Shown: positions 43,818-53,082, counted from the stretch's first letter. The stretch is DNA of 64,000 nt from Streptomyces venezuelae (GCF_008642335.1 NZ_CP029191.1:5146001-5210000); one strand, 5' to 3'. A program made the numbers and translations. The notes: a model not told the origin generated them from the letters alone.

Positions 43818-44014
43818 TGGACCAACCTAGGCGGGGCGCGGCGCGGAATCCGGCACGGGACACGCCCTTGGGCCGACCTTGGCCATCCGTTCGATGCGGA
43901 GGCGACGGGCAGGCGGGGGCGGCGGACGCACGCCGTAGACTGGGGGATCGCCCCACGGTCGCTCCGGCCCTCCGGGCCGTCCACCCACAGCCCTCACGTA
44001 CGGGAAGTCGCAAC

Positions 44015-45103
44015 GTGTCGCTCACGATCGGAATCGTCGGTCTGCCGAATGTCGGCAAGTCGACCCTGTTCAACGCCCTGACCAAGAACGACGTGCTGGC
44101 GGCCAACTACCCGTTCGCCACGATCGAGCCGAACGTGGGCGTGGTCGGTGTCCCCGACCCCCGCCTCACGAAACTGGCCGAGATCTTCTCCTCCCAGAAG
44201 GTCCTCCCGGCGACGGTGGACTTCGTCGACATCGCGGGCATCGTGCGCGGTGCGAGCGAGGGCGAGGGCCTCGGCAACAAGTTCCTCGCGAACATCCGCG
44301 AGTCGGACGCGATCTGCCAGGTCATCCGCGCCTTCAAGGACGAGAACGTGGTCCACGTGGACGGCAAGGTCTCGCCCAAGGACGACATCGAGACGATCAA
44401 CACGGAGCTGATCCTCGCGGACCTCCAGACGATCGAGAAGGTCCTGCCGCGCCTCCAGAAGGAGTCGCGCATCAAGAAGGACGTGGCGCCCAAGGTCAGG
44501 GCGGTCGAGGAGGCCCAGGCGATCCTGGAGAAGGGCGACACGCTCTTCTCCCAGGGCATCGTCCAGGGCTCGGGCCGCGAGGAGCTCCTCCACGACCTGC
44601 ACCTCCTCACCACCAAGCCCTTCCTCTACGTCTTCAACGTGGACGAGGAAGAGCTGACCGACGACGCCTTCAAGGCCGAGCAGAGCGCCCTGGTCGCCCC
44701 CGCGGAGGCGATCTTCCTCAACGCGAAGCTGGAGTCGGACCTCGCGGAACTGGACGAGGACGAGGCCCTCGAACTCCTCCAGTCGGTGGGCCAGGAGGAG
44801 CCCGGCCTCGCCACCCTCGCCCACGTCGGCTTCCGCACCCTCGGCCTCCAGACCTACCTCACGGCAGGCCCGAAGGAATCCCGCGCCTGGACGATCCCCC
44901 AGGGAGCCACGGCCCCCGAGGCGGCCGGCGTCATCCACACGGACTTCCAGAAGGGCTTCATCAAGGCCGAGGTCATCTCTTTTGAGGACCTGGTCGAAAC
45001 GGGCTCGGTCGCGGAGGCCCGCGCGGCGGGCAAGGCGCGCATGGAGGGCAAGGAGTATGTGATGCAGGACGGGGATGTGGTGGAGTTCCGGTTCAACGTG
45101 TAG
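44015..45103 (+). CDS. ychF: Redox-regulated ATPase YchF (OLA1 family)
   Basis: A 362-residue Obg-family P-loop protein. G1 is GLPNVGKSTLFN, G3 is DIAGIVRGASEGEGLG, and the base-specificity loop is NVDE in FLYVFNVDEEEL, which in this family gives preference for ATP over GTP. A helical insert and a C-terminal TGS domain (IHTDFQKGFIKAEVISFEDL) follow. GTG 44015 is preceded by CGGGAAG. It binds ribosomes and modulates stress responses. A terminator with a U-rich tail follows. Confidence 0.95.
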   Translation: MSLTIGIVGLPNVGKSTLFNALTKNDVLAANYPFATIEPNVGVVGVPDPRLTKLAEIFSSQKVLPATVDFVDIAGIVRGASEGEGLGNKFLANIRESDAICQVIRAFKDENVVHVDGKVSPKDDIETINTELILADLQTIEKVLPRLQKESRIKKDVAPKVRAVEEAQAILEKGDTLFSQGIVQGSGREELLHDLHLLTTKPFLYVFNVDEEELTDDAFKAEQSALVAPAEAIFLNAKLESDLAELDEDEALELLQSVGQEEPGLATLAHVGFRTLGLQTYLTAGPKESRAWTIPQGATAPEAAGVIHTDFQKGFIKAEVISFEDLVETGSVAEARAAGKARMEGKEYVMQDGDVVEFRFNV

Positions 45104-45152
45104 CGACTGACGCGTCACCACGTCGCTGATCTGGCAAAAATGCGGGTCAGAT

Positions 45153-45187
45153 AGGGTCCGGCTCTTTTGGGTCGGGCCCTTGGTTTT
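45153..45187 (+). terminator. Terminator of ychF
   Basis: AGGGTCCGGCTC (45153-45164), TTTT loop, GGGTCGGGCCCT (45169-45180), 12 pairs with several G-T wobbles, then TGGTTTTT. Confidence 0.75.
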
Positions 45188-45282
45188 TCCCGAGCTGGGA
45201 CATGTGCGAGTGGCGTGCCGACCGAGTGTGGGAGGTGGTGCAGGCGTAGCGCCTTTCCTACTCGTTTGACACAATCGGTGGC

Positions 45283-45567
45283 ATGGCTGGGACGACGTAC
45301 AGCATCGGGGAAGGCCCGGCGACGCGGGTGAGTCTGTCGCTGCCGGAGGGGACCGCGGAGGCGATCCGGGCTCGGGTGGGCAAGCGGGAGTTCTCCGCGT
45401 TCATCGCCGAGGCGGTCGAGCGTGAGCTGCGCGGGCAGGTCCTGGACGAGTACCTGGCGGACTATGAGAGCCGCAAGGGGCCGGTCTCCGAGCCGGCTCG
45501 CCAGCGGGCGCGGCAGGTCTTCGACGAGGTGTTCGCCGAGGAGGCCGAGTGGCCCGCCGCAGGCTGA
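45283..45567 (+). CDS. Ribbon-helix-helix antitoxin of a VapBC-type pair
   Basis: A 94-residue protein. Residues about 13-50 form a ribbon-helix-helix DNA-binding fold (ATRVSLSLPEGTAEAIRARV, FSAFIAEAVERELR), and the acidic C-terminal half would wrap the toxin. It overlaps the PIN-domain gene by 19 bases, the usual layout of an antitoxin before its toxin. It would repress its own promoter and neutralise the RNase. Position after the ychF terminator marks the start of an accessory segment. Confidence 0.85.
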   Translation: MAGTTYSIGEGPATRVSLSLPEGTAEAIRARVGKREFSAFIAEAVERELRGQVLDEYLADYESRKGPVSEPARQRARQVFDEVFAEEAEWPAAG

Positions 45568-45962
45568 GTCACGAGGGGACGCTGGTCCTCGACAGCGAGG
45601 GGCTCTCGAAGCTGCTCGCCGACGACGAGCAGGTGGTGGCTCTGATCGCGGAGGCGCGCTCGCGCGGTATGGAGGTCGTGATCAGTGCGCTCACCATCAT
45701 CGAGGCCGTCCATGCCCGTACGAACAAGTCACGGCTGAACTGGGCGCTCTCCGGGTTGCGCGTAGTTCCGGTGGGCGACGAGGAGGCGAGGGCGGCCTCA
45801 AAGCTGTTGATGGATGCTGGTTTGCACGGGCATAAGTACGCGATCGACGCGGCGGTCGCCGAGGCCGCGCTGCGACAGCATCGGCCGGTGATCATGCTGA
45901 CCTCTGATATCGATGACATGGCCAAACTCTGCGGCGATCGCGTTCGGCTGGTGGGGATCTAA
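45549..45962 (+). CDS. PIN-domain toxin (VapC-like)
   Basis: A 137-residue PIN ribonuclease started at GTG 45549, inside the antitoxin gene. The acidic active-site residues are visible: Asp in LVLDSEGLSKLL, Glu in LTIIEAVHAR, Asp in KYAIDAAVAEAA and Asp in MLTSDIDDMAKL. VapC toxins cleave tRNA or rRNA in the cytosol. It is followed after 149 bases by the large helicase-nuclease gene on the same strand. Confidence 0.88.
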   Translation: MARRRLSHEGTLVLDSEGLSKLLADDEQVVALIAEARSRGMEVVISALTIIEAVHARTNKSRLNWALSGLRVVPVGDEEARAASKLLMDAGLHGHKYAIDAAVAEAALRQHRPVIMLTSDIDDMAKLCGDRVRLVGI

Positions 45963-46111
45963 CTGCGACTGCCCCGGATGCCGCCTTCCTGGCTGAGGCC
46001 CGCCGAAATGGGATGAGGACGCCGCACCTTGGCGGGATTGCCAGTGGTGAACGCGAATGCGGACTGGTAGCACTGATCAAGGTCCGGGCAGCGCGGTTTT
46101 AGCGGGGGAAC

Positions 46112-49100
46112 GTGGGCTGGCAGGAAGAAGTCGTCTCGGCGCTGGACGCCTGGGTGGCACACGAAGGCGTGGCTGCTCGCGAGCCACGGTGGCGCCCCCT
46201 GGGGCGAGCGGTGCGGGGTCGGAAACCGGGGGAGTACGTAGTCGACGTGCGCGGGTCCGAAGCCGGGACGGACCAGCTCCAGGGGGACAGTCTGCGACTG
46301 GCTGGACCTGATGAGAGCGACATCGACGCAGGTCACTCCGTGCTCGACGTGTACAAGGACGGCACCGCGCTTCGCGTGCGTGTTCCGGAGTTCGCAGACC
46401 CGGCGGACCCCTGTCTGTGGATGAAGCCGCAGCCCACCGGTTTCCTCGTCAAGGCGCTGCGGGAAGGCATGGCCTCGCTCGCGGATGCTCCGCTGGCCCA
46501 TCTCATGGCCCGAGGTGAGGCGGGGACGGGGCGGCTTGCTGCCACCGGACTGCCGCCCGGCACGCTCTTGCCTGCTCAGGATCGCGCCTATCGGGCATGC
46601 ATGGGCGAGGGTCTGTGGCTGGTGTGGGGGCCGCCGGGTACTGGCAAGACCACAGTTCTCAAACGCGCCATCAGCGATCTCGTTGCCCGGGGGAAACGGG
46701 TCCTGTTGGTCTCGGCCACCAATATCGCCGTGGACAACGCCCTGTGGGGTGTGGTCAAAGAGCGACGGCATGGTGATGGCGAGCTCGTCCGCGTGGGGCC
46801 GCCTCACTTGAGGGAGATTGCAGAAGACGGGAGTGTCTGCCTCACGTTGATGGTGCGCCACCGATTGACCGAAACCGATGAGCGCCGCCGTGCTGTCGCC
46901 GCTCAGCTGGTCGAGGCTCGGGAGCGGGCCCGGCAGCTGGAGGAGCTGGAACGGGGCCTCACGGACTTCGACGCTGTGGCATACGCCGCGGACCGTGTCC
47001 GACTCGACGATCCTGCCCGGGCTTCCGCGGCTTTGGAGCAGACGCTCGATCAGGCACGCCGGGATGCCAAGGACGCGGAGGACACTGCCGTACGGCTGGA
47101 GAGGTCCTACCAGGCCGCGCTCGAAGCGGTGAGGGCGACGAAGCAGGCTCAAACTGACTGGAAGACGTACGACGAGTATCAGGAAAGCCTGGACCGACTC
47201 CGCCGGGCAGTGACCGACTTGCAGGCGAAGGCACTGGTCGCCGACAGGGAGTGTGCGGCGGCTCAGGAGCTTGTGGACGGCCTTGAACAGCTGAAGGGCT
47301 TTGCGAGGCGCCGGGCGAAGCGGGAACGGGAAACCGCGCGCACTCGACTGGAGACGGCGCGCGCCGACGCGCACCATGCCGCTCAGAAGGCGGTGGACGC
47401 CCGGTCGGTCTTGGCCCGGCAGGAGAACGTCGTCGTGACGCAGTTGACGGAAATCGGGGCCCGGATTCCGTACAGCAAACAGGAGATCGAGCTCCGGCAG
47501 ACGACCCTGAAGAGGGTGGAGAAAGCCCTGGAAAAGGCCCGGCGACACCACCTGGCGGAGGGCGCCCACCTGGCCGTCTTTGCCAGGGAACTTGGGCTTT
47601 CTCAAGCAGCTGAAGCTCGTATCGAGGAGGCCGACCGACTCGGCCATCCCCGGCGCCACGCACAGGTGGCGGACCTGAAACCTCGGGTGGCGCAGGATCA
47701 AGAGCACCGGCCGGCGCTGGAACGCCGCCATCGCGAACTCCAGGAGGAGTACGACAAGCTTGCGCGTGACGCCCAAGGCGAGATCATTCGTGGTGCCAAG
47801 GTCGTAGCCACTACCCTTGCCCGATTTCGTACCACAAAGGCGGTCTTCGAGGGTGAATACGACGTGGTCCTGGTCGATGAGGCCGGGGCCGCGACCCTGC
47901 CCGAGGTCCTCCTGGCCGTAGGGAAGGCGAAGACCACTGCGGTCCTCCTTGGGGACTTCATGCAGCTCGGTCCCGTGCTGCCGCAACTCGACGGAAGCAA
48001 GCGGCCCGACGTTGCCCGCTGGATCCTGCGTGAGGTCTACGAGCACTTCGATATCGAGTCCCCGATGGCAGCCGTGAATCACCAAGGCTGCGTCGTGCTG
48101 GATGTTCAGCACCGCTTCGGCCACGATGTGATGAGTCTGGCGAACTCACTCGCGTATGACGGCGTGTTGAAAGCCGGCCCAGGTATCGAGCAGCGTGCAG
48201 CGCGACGCGCCTCGGACGACCCCGAGATCGTGATCATCGACACCGACGGGCTGCAGAACCTCGCCCAGGTCCACCGCACCGGCCGTCGCAAAGGATGGTG
48301 GCCGGCTGGCTCGCTGCTCGCACGAGCCCTGATCGACCTGCACAGAGAGGACGGTGAGGAGGCCGGTGTCGTGACGCCGTATCCGGTACAGGCCGAAGCC
48401 ACCTTGGAGGCGCTCCGGGACAACGAGGGCGCCGGCAGTCGGCTCGCCGAAGTCGGAACGGCTCATCGATTTCAGGGCCGTGAGTTCCCCGTGGTCATCT
48501 TCGACACCGTGGAGGACGACTACGGTGACGGCCTCTGGATGTCCCGGGCATCCCGGGCTCCTGGAGCGTCCGTCTGGGAGCGCAATGGGATACGACTCTT
48601 CAACGTCGCCGTCACCCGCGTTCAGACCAGGCTTTACGTTGTCGGAAGCCGAAGGCGCATCCTTGCTGCGGGTGGGCAGACCGCCATGGGTAGGCTTGCT
48701 GCGCTCATTGGCGAGCGACGCGTCCGCACGGTTCCGGCCACTCAGCTGATCGCCCCCGGCGGGCGGCCAGACATCCCTCTCGGTCCGTTCGGCACGCGTC
48801 TCGCCGACGTCCTCTCCCGGCATGTCGAAGTCTCCGACGTCGACGACGAGATCTCGTTCTACGAGACGTTTGCCGCACGGCTGGCCGAAGCACGCAACTC
48901 CTTGTGGATCTGGTCTCCGTGGACCGCGAAACGTCTCATCGGGCTGCTGCCGGTGCTGGACGAGGCCGTGCACCGAGGAGTCCGCGTGACGGTCTTCGTC
49001 CGTGATCCCTACGACACGGGTCAGAAGAAACAAGCCGACTTGGTCAGGCAACTTCGGGCAGTGGTGCAGACGGTCGTCCCCGTCAACGTAATGCACCAGA

Positions 49101-49408
49101 AGATCGTCGTGATCGACGAGCACACGGTTCTGCTGGGCAGCCTCAACTCCCTCTCGCAGAGCCGCTCACGTGAGGTCATGCTGACCATCAAGGGTGGCCA
49201 CTTCGCACGCAAGATCCTGACTCACGAGCATGCGGAGGACTTTGCCGAACCTCCTCGGTGCGATGCATGCAAGGGGGACGAGGTGGACCTCCGCCGCCGG
49301 GCCGATGGTTCCTGGTACTGGCGATGCTTCAACCGGATGTGTTCAGCGCGGCGAGGGAGTCGGGCGTGGGAGAAGGCTGTTCGGCTTAAGTCAGGGGCGC
49401 GGCGTTAA
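46112..49408 (+). CDS. SF1 helicase - PLD nuclease - zinc ribbon fusion (Mokosh type II-like)
   Basis: A 1098-residue protein. Residues about 150-240 begin an Upf1-like SF1 helicase: Q-motif region, Walker A GPPGTGKTT (173-181) and SATNIAVDNAL. A long charged coiled coil (about 260-560) is inserted before Walker B (LVDEAGAA, Asp589/Glu590), GDFMQLGP, DVQHRFGHDV, VVTPYPVQAEA, TAHRFQGREFPVVIFD and FNVAVTRVQTRLYV (about 830). Residues about 880-1035 form a phospholipase D-like domain with one HKD motif, HQKIVVID (His995, Lys997, Asp1002) and GSLNSLS. The end is a four-Cys zinc ribbon (1050, 1053, 1072, 1077). Single-protein Mokosh type II (MkoC) joins COG1112 helicase and PLD nuclease in this way. 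GTG start with a weak GGGGGAA upstream. Confidence 0.85.
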   Translation: MGWQEEVVSALDAWVAHEGVAAREPRWRPLGRAVRGRKPGEYVVDVRGSEAGTDQLQGDSLRLAGPDESDIDAGHSVLDVYKDGTALRVRVPEFADPADPCLWMKPQPTGFLVKALREGMASLADAPLAHLMARGEAGTGRLAATGLPPGTLLPAQDRAYRACMGEGLWLVWGPPGTGKTTVLKRAISDLVARGKRVLLVSATNIAVDNALWGVVKERRHGDGELVRVGPPHLREIAEDGSVCLTLMVRHRLTETDERRRAVAAQLVEARERARQLEELERGLTDFDAVAYAADRVRLDDPARASAALEQTLDQARRDAKDAEDTAVRLERSYQAALEAVRATKQAQTDWKTYDEYQESLDRLRRAVTDLQAKALVADRECAAAQELVDGLEQLKGFARRRAKRERETARTRLETARADAHHAAQKAVDARSVLARQENVVVTQLTEIGARIPYSKQEIELRQTTLKRVEKALEKARRHHLAEGAHLAVFARELGLSQAAEARIEEADRLGHPRRHAQVADLKPRVAQDQEHRPALERRHRELQEEYDKLARDAQGEIIRGAKVVATTLARFRTTKAVFEGEYDVVLVDEAGAATLPEVLLAVGKAKTTAVLLGDFMQLGPVLPQLDGSKRPDVARWILREVYEHFDIESPMAAVNHQGCVVLDVQHRFGHDVMSLANSLAYDGVLKAGPGIEQRAARRASDDPEIVIIDTDGLQNLAQVHRTGRRKGWWPAGSLLARALIDLHREDGEEAGVVTPYPVQAEATLEALRDNEGAGSRLAEVGTAHRFQGREFPVVIFDTVEDDYGDGLWMSRASRAPGASVWERNGIRLFNVAVTRVQTRLYVVGSRRRILAAGGQTAMGRLAALIGERRVRTVPATQLIAPGGRPDIPLGPFGTRLADVLSRHVEVSDVDDEISFYETFAARLAEARNSLWIWSPWTAKRLIGLLPVLDEAVHRGVRVTVFVRDPYDTGQKKQADLVRQLRAVVQTVVPVNVMHQKIVVIDEHTVLLGSLNSLSQSRSREVMLTIKGGHFARKILTHEHAEDFAEPPRCDACKGDEVDLRRRADGSWYWRCFNRMCSARRGSRAWEKAVRLKSGARR

Positions 49409-49556
49409 CTGGTTCAACCTCATCCAGGGTGGTCTCGGTTTTCGAGCGACCCCGTTGCTGTGACCGCCGCTGTTTTCCGCGCGCCCCGTTGCTGAGGGAG
49501 TCCGGTGTGCGCGGTTTCGTACTCGCGTAGCCGGTAGTTCGAGCCGGTCGGCGGAC

Positions 49557-50612
49557 CTATCGGAGGTCACGGCGGTCGAGGCGCTGGATGAGGCCGGGGC
49601 GGTGTCGGTTGGCTTCGCGGAGGCGGGTCAGGCGCTGATGGAAGCTGGTGTGCCGTTCGGTGTCGGCGCAGGCGTCGCGCAGGTCCGCGAGGAGAGTGAC
49701 GGCCCGGTCGTGGGCGCTGGGCTTCCTGGTGGCGATGTGCGTCTCGATCTGCTGCCAGACGGATTCGGCCTGGTCGGCGAGGGCGGTCAGGTGCCGGGCG
49801 CGGGCTGTGGCTCGTTCGGCTTCGGCGTGCCGGCGGCGGTCGGTGCGCAGGGTGTGGGCGGCGTCCAGCAGCTGGGCCGTTGTCCGGCGCCCGGGGGCCG
49901 TGTGCGGAGCGGCGGTGGTACCGCGCAGGCGGTGTAGGAGTTCGGTGTGCAGACCGGACTCCGCCGCGGGTTTGGGCGGCTTCTTGGGCGGGGCGGGGCC
50001 GGTTTGGGCGGCGATGGCCAGCAGGTCGGTGTCCACGCGGAGGAAGTCCGCGAGTGCGCGCTGGGGTGCGGTCAGGTCGCCGAGTCCTGCGGGGACGGGT
50101 GGCTCCGGGCAGGTCCGGTATTCGTCTTCGTCGTCGTCCTCGCGTTCCCGGGCGGTGAGTGCGGAGAGCCAGGCGAGGTAGAGCGGGCGTAGGTCGCCGG
50201 TGGCGAGTTCGTCGCGTACGCCGATGAGGGCGGCGAGTGAGTCGTCGGCGCCCTCGACCCAGTCGCCGTCTTCGTCCTCGCTGGTCAGATCGAGAAGGAT
50301 GTGGGTGCGGGTGGTCCACGCGTCGAGGTGAGGGCCGAGGCAGTAGGGCAGCGCCGTGGGCAGGCTCAGCGTCTGCTCGGGCAGGCGGAGCATGAGCCGG
50401 TGGGTGCCCCAGTTGGTGACGTAGAGGTGGGCGTCGAAGTAGCGCTCGGTCATGCGGCGCGGGTCACCTTTGAGGTCGCCCCACTCGTAGGTGTTGGTGA
50501 AGCGGGTGGCGGTGATCCGAGCCCGGGTGGAGATGGCCCGCAACTGTGCCTGTTCCTCGGGGCTGAGCGGGCGGTCGAGTGCCTGGAACTCGTAGTACTG
50601 GTACTCGCTCAC
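49557..50612 (-). CDS. Conserved actinobacterial protein of unknown function
   Basis: A 351-residue soluble protein started at GTG 50612 (SEYQYYEFQALDRPLSPEEQ). The N-terminal half is a conserved domain with RARITATRFTNTYEWGDLKG, RYFDAHLYVTNWGTHRLMLR and LDLTSEDEDGDWVEG. The C-terminal half is a charged, Ala/Arg/His-rich helical region, probably a coiled coil, ending LIQRLDRRDLR. I recall similar proteins in many Streptomyces but know no function or domain name. The gap of 148 bases to the helicase holds no gene, and the two genes converge. Confidence 0.7.
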   Translation of the reverse strand: MSEYQYYEFQALDRPLSPEEQAQLRAISTRARITATRFTNTYEWGDLKGDPRRMTERYFDAHLYVTNWGTHRLMLRLPEQTLSLPTALPYCLGPHLDAWTTRTHILLDLTSEDEDGDWVEGADDSLAALIGVRDELATGDLRPLYLAWLSALTAREREDDDEDEYRTCPEPPVPAGLGDLTAPQRALADFLRVDTDLLAIAAQTGPAPPKKPPKPAAESGLHTELLHRLRGTTAAPHTAPGRRTTAQLLDAAHTLRTDRRRHAEAERATARARHLTALADQAESVWQQIETHIATRKPSAHDRAVTLLADLRDACADTERHTSFHQRLTRLREANRHRPGLIQRLDRRDLR

Positions 50613-50696
50613 AGGGCGGACCCTATCGCCGCGCCGGTCGCCCCCGCACCGTACGCCGAGTTCTGCGCCGTCACGGTCTCCAGCCTTGATGGTCAT

Positions 50697-51392
50697 TCAA
50701 TGTGTAGCGGCGCCCTGCGGGGGCTCCGTGTCCCAGTCGACGCGGCTTCGCGGCGTGACCGGAAGGGCTTCGAGGGTTTCGTCCGTCAGGATGCGCTCGG
50801 CGGTCCGCGCCGAGCAGCCGACGTAGGTCGACAGCAGGTCGTAGTCGGTCGTCACCACCCAGCTGCGGTCCTGTGGCCACCAGAACTCCGGGCCGCTCTC
50901 ACCCAGCGCGTCTCTCAGTGACTCTCGTACGTTCTCCAGGTCCGCCAGGGAACCGTGGCGAACGAGAGGTTCGTCGTGGTCGCCCCAGAGCAGGGCGCCG
51001 AGGTCGTAGGCGAAGTACACGCCCTGCTCCCCGGACACGGTGGCCAGCAGGCGAGCGAGTGCCGCTCGGCTGTGCTCGTCGAGCACGCCGTCGTCCGCCG
51101 CCCACCGCCATGGGCCCGGGGCGGGCTCGTCCGACCGCAGCCATCGGTGGGACATCTCCGGGTGGAAGGGCACGCCGGAGTCCTTCGCCCAGGCCTGCCA
51201 CCGGCGGCTCCGGCCCGAGCCGTCCGTGGCCCGGAAGCGGTGAAAGATGCGGACGTACGCCTCGTAGCCTTCCGGTACCAGCTCGGACACCACGTGCCCA
51301 GGCCCGTCCACCGAGCGGCCGAGGCGGTCGTGGAGCCATGCCAGTTCGGTTCCTTCGTACGTCCACTCCCGCTTCACCGTCATGGCGCCCAT
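50697..51392 (-). CDS. Hypothetical protein
   Basis: About 231 residues (222 if started at the third Met codon, 51383, MTVKREW). Acidic and Trp-rich, without signal peptide or membrane segment. Landmarks: WLHDRLGRSVDGPGHVVSEL, YEAYVRIFHRF, FWWPQDRSWVVTTDYDLLST and TYVGCSARTAERILTD. The composition and landmarks recall immunity or SUKH-like proteins only vaguely, so no function is assigned. It lies 84 bases upstream of the previous gene on the same strand. Confidence 0.65.
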   Translation of the reverse strand: MGAMTVKREWTYEGTELAWLHDRLGRSVDGPGHVVSELVPEGYEAYVRIFHRFRATDGSGRSRRWQAWAKDSGVPFHPEMSHRWLRSDEPAPGPWRWAADDGVLDEHSRAALARLLATVSGEQGVYFAYDLGALLWGDHDEPLVRHGSLADLENVRESLRDALGESGPEFWWPQDRSWVVTTDYDLLSTYVGCSARTAERILTDETLEALPVTPRSRVDWDTEPPQGAATH

Positions 51393-51429
51393 TCTCCCGT
51401 CGGCCGTCTCCCCGCACGGCTGCCGGGGC

Positions 51430-52413
51430 TCACTCCACCCGCTCCGCCGGCCCCACCTCCAACCAGGTGTAGCGGTCCGCCGGCGTGTCCCGGCCGATGA
51501 TCTTGTGGGTCGTCTCCAGGAGGAGGCCCGTGTCGGGGGCGATGATGTAGCGGTCCTTTGTGTGGAGGGGCAGCTCGGCGCCTCCGCTCCCGGCCTCGCC
51601 CTCGCCCCCGCCCATCCTCACCCACGACTTCTGCGTGATCTCCACCGCGACCCCCGCCCGGCCCTTGCTGTCCCGTACGTCACCCACCAGCTTCATGCCG
51701 GGCGTGTCCGCGAGGATGCGGAACAGGGCCGCCCGCAGTTCCGGGCTCGCGGGGGAGTCCTCCAGCATGATCGTGACCTGGTCGAAGCGGGTGTTCGGGT
51801 CCTTCGGGAAGAGGGCCGCCAGGGTCTTCTCGTCCGTCGGTAGTTTTTCGAGGTCCGGCCACGTCAGCCACTCCTTCCCCACCGGCCACTTCTTGACCTT
51901 GCCCTCCTCGCCGGCGGGCGGCTCGTGGACCGTGCCGTCGGCGTCGACCGACCAGACGCGGCCCTCGCGGTCGTAGTAGTTCGTGTCCGTGCGCCTGCCG
52001 TCGTCCTGGTTGTCCGTCTCCACGCGCACCTTCCAGTACGAGGGGGTCGTCGCCGGAGCGTCTTCCGCCACCTCCGCCATGCCTTCGAAGAACTCGCTCG
52101 CCGACGCCGTCGCCGCCGGTTCGCCGCCCATGTCGAGCACGGGGTACGCGACGGCCCCCGTGGCGATCGCGGCCACGGCCGCCGCGGCGACCAGCAGCCT
52201 GCGGGGGCGGCGGACGCGGGGGCTCTTGAGCCGGGTGAGGGGCGTGGTGATCGGCTTCGCGTGGTTCTCCTCCCGCGCGGCGGCTCGCGTCACCGCGGCC
52301 CACGCGCCGTCCACCGCCTCCGCGGACGGCGGCTCCACCCCGCCCGCCGCGATCAGTTCCGCGGCGCCGGGGAAGTCGAGAAGATCCATGGACGTGGGGG
52401 TGCGTTCCGTCAT
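51430..52413 (-). CDS. CU044_5270 family membrane protein, sigma factor partner
   Basis: A 327-residue protein with a cytosolic N-terminus of about 70 residues (MDLLDFPGAAELIAAGGVEP), one transmembrane helix (LLVAAAAVAAIATGAVAYPV) and a large extracytoplasmic domain with conserved Trp/Tyr/Asp positions (TPSYWKVRVETDN, IIAPDTGLLLETTHKIIG). It overlaps the stop of the ECF sigma gene by four bases (ATGA), the pattern typical of this family, and may act as an anti-sigma or an envelope sensor. That role is inferred from context. Confidence 0.85.
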   Translation of the reverse strand: MTERTPTSMDLLDFPGAAELIAAGGVEPPSAEAVDGAWAAVTRAAAREENHAKPITTPLTRLKSPRVRRPRRLLVAAAAVAAIATGAVAYPVLDMGGEPAATASASEFFEGMAEVAEDAPATTPSYWKVRVETDNQDDGRRTDTNYYDREGRVWSVDADGTVHEPPAGEEGKVKKWPVGKEWLTWPDLEKLPTDEKTLAALFPKDPNTRFDQVTIMLEDSPASPELRAALFRILADTPGMKLVGDVRDSKGRAGVAVEITQKSWVRMGGGEGEAGSGGAELPLHTKDRYIIAPDTGLLLETTHKIIGRDTPADRYTWLEVGPAERVE

Positions 52414-53033
52414 GACTTGTCTCCTGTCAGGTCAAGGGGGTTGAGGGGGGCTTCGGTGCGCAGCCTGTGCCTGGCGCGGTGCAGTCGTGAGCGGGCCGTC
52501 CCCGCGGGGATGCCGACCACCGCGGCGGCCTCGGCGGGCGTCAGCTGCTCCCAGGCGACGAGCAGCAGCAACTCGCGCTCTTCGGGAGGAAGCTCGGACA
52601 GCAGCTCGCGCAGGCGTGGGGCCACCGCCGCCGCGTCGAGGCGCTCGTCCACCGCCTCCCACGGGTCGTCGCGGAAGGGGATGCGCTCGCTCCGCCTACC
52701 GGGCCGCTGACGTTCCGTACGCCGCCAGTGCGCGGACAGTACGTTCCTCGCGACGCCGAAAAGCCAGGCCCGCGCGGGACCCCGGTCGGCGTCGAAACCG
52801 CGTCGGGCCGTGTACGCCTGGAGCCAGGCCTCGGCCAGCAGATCGTCCGCCGCGTGGGGCGCGCGCCGGGCGAAGTAGCCGTGCAGCGCGGCCGAGTGGC
52901 GGCGTACGAGCGGTTCGAAGGACGCGGCGTCGCGCGCGGCACGGGCGAGCAGTTCCTCGTCCGTGGCGCTGTCACGTGTATCAGGGCCGTCCGCCCCCGG
53001 ACCATCCCGTTCGTTCGGAGTCACGGGTATCAC
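52410..53033 (-). CDS. ECF RNA polymerase sigma factor
   Basis: A 207-residue sigma-70-family factor with region 2 (FEPLVRRHSAALHGYFARRA, DDLLAEAWLQAYTARRGFD, ARAWLFGVARNVLSAHWRR) and region 4 (LSELPPEERELLLLVAWEQL, TPAEAAAVVGIPAGTARSRL). GTG 53033 was chosen because GGAGGAGGG lies directly upstream; the frame opens 12 codons earlier. It is co-translated with the membrane partner downstream, forming a signal-transduction pair. Confidence 0.92.
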   Translation of the reverse strand: MIPVTPNERDGPGADGPDTRDSATDEELLARAARDAASFEPLVRRHSAALHGYFARRAPHAADDLLAEAWLQAYTARRGFDADRGPARAWLFGVARNVLSAHWRRTERQRPGRRSERIPFRDDPWEAVDERLDAAAVAPRLRELLSELPPEERELLLLVAWEQLTPAEAAAVVGIPAGTARSRLHRARHRLRTEAPLNPLDLTGDKS

Positions 53034-53082
53034 GGGCCCTCCTCCCCGACCACCGGTCGGCGGTCTCACCCCCTACTTGGCG

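Noticed and set aside
45283..51392. An integrated mobile element carrying the defence genes
   Set aside because: No integrase, transposase, relaxase, tRNA target or flanking direct repeats were seen, so only an accessory insertion is suggested, not a defined element.
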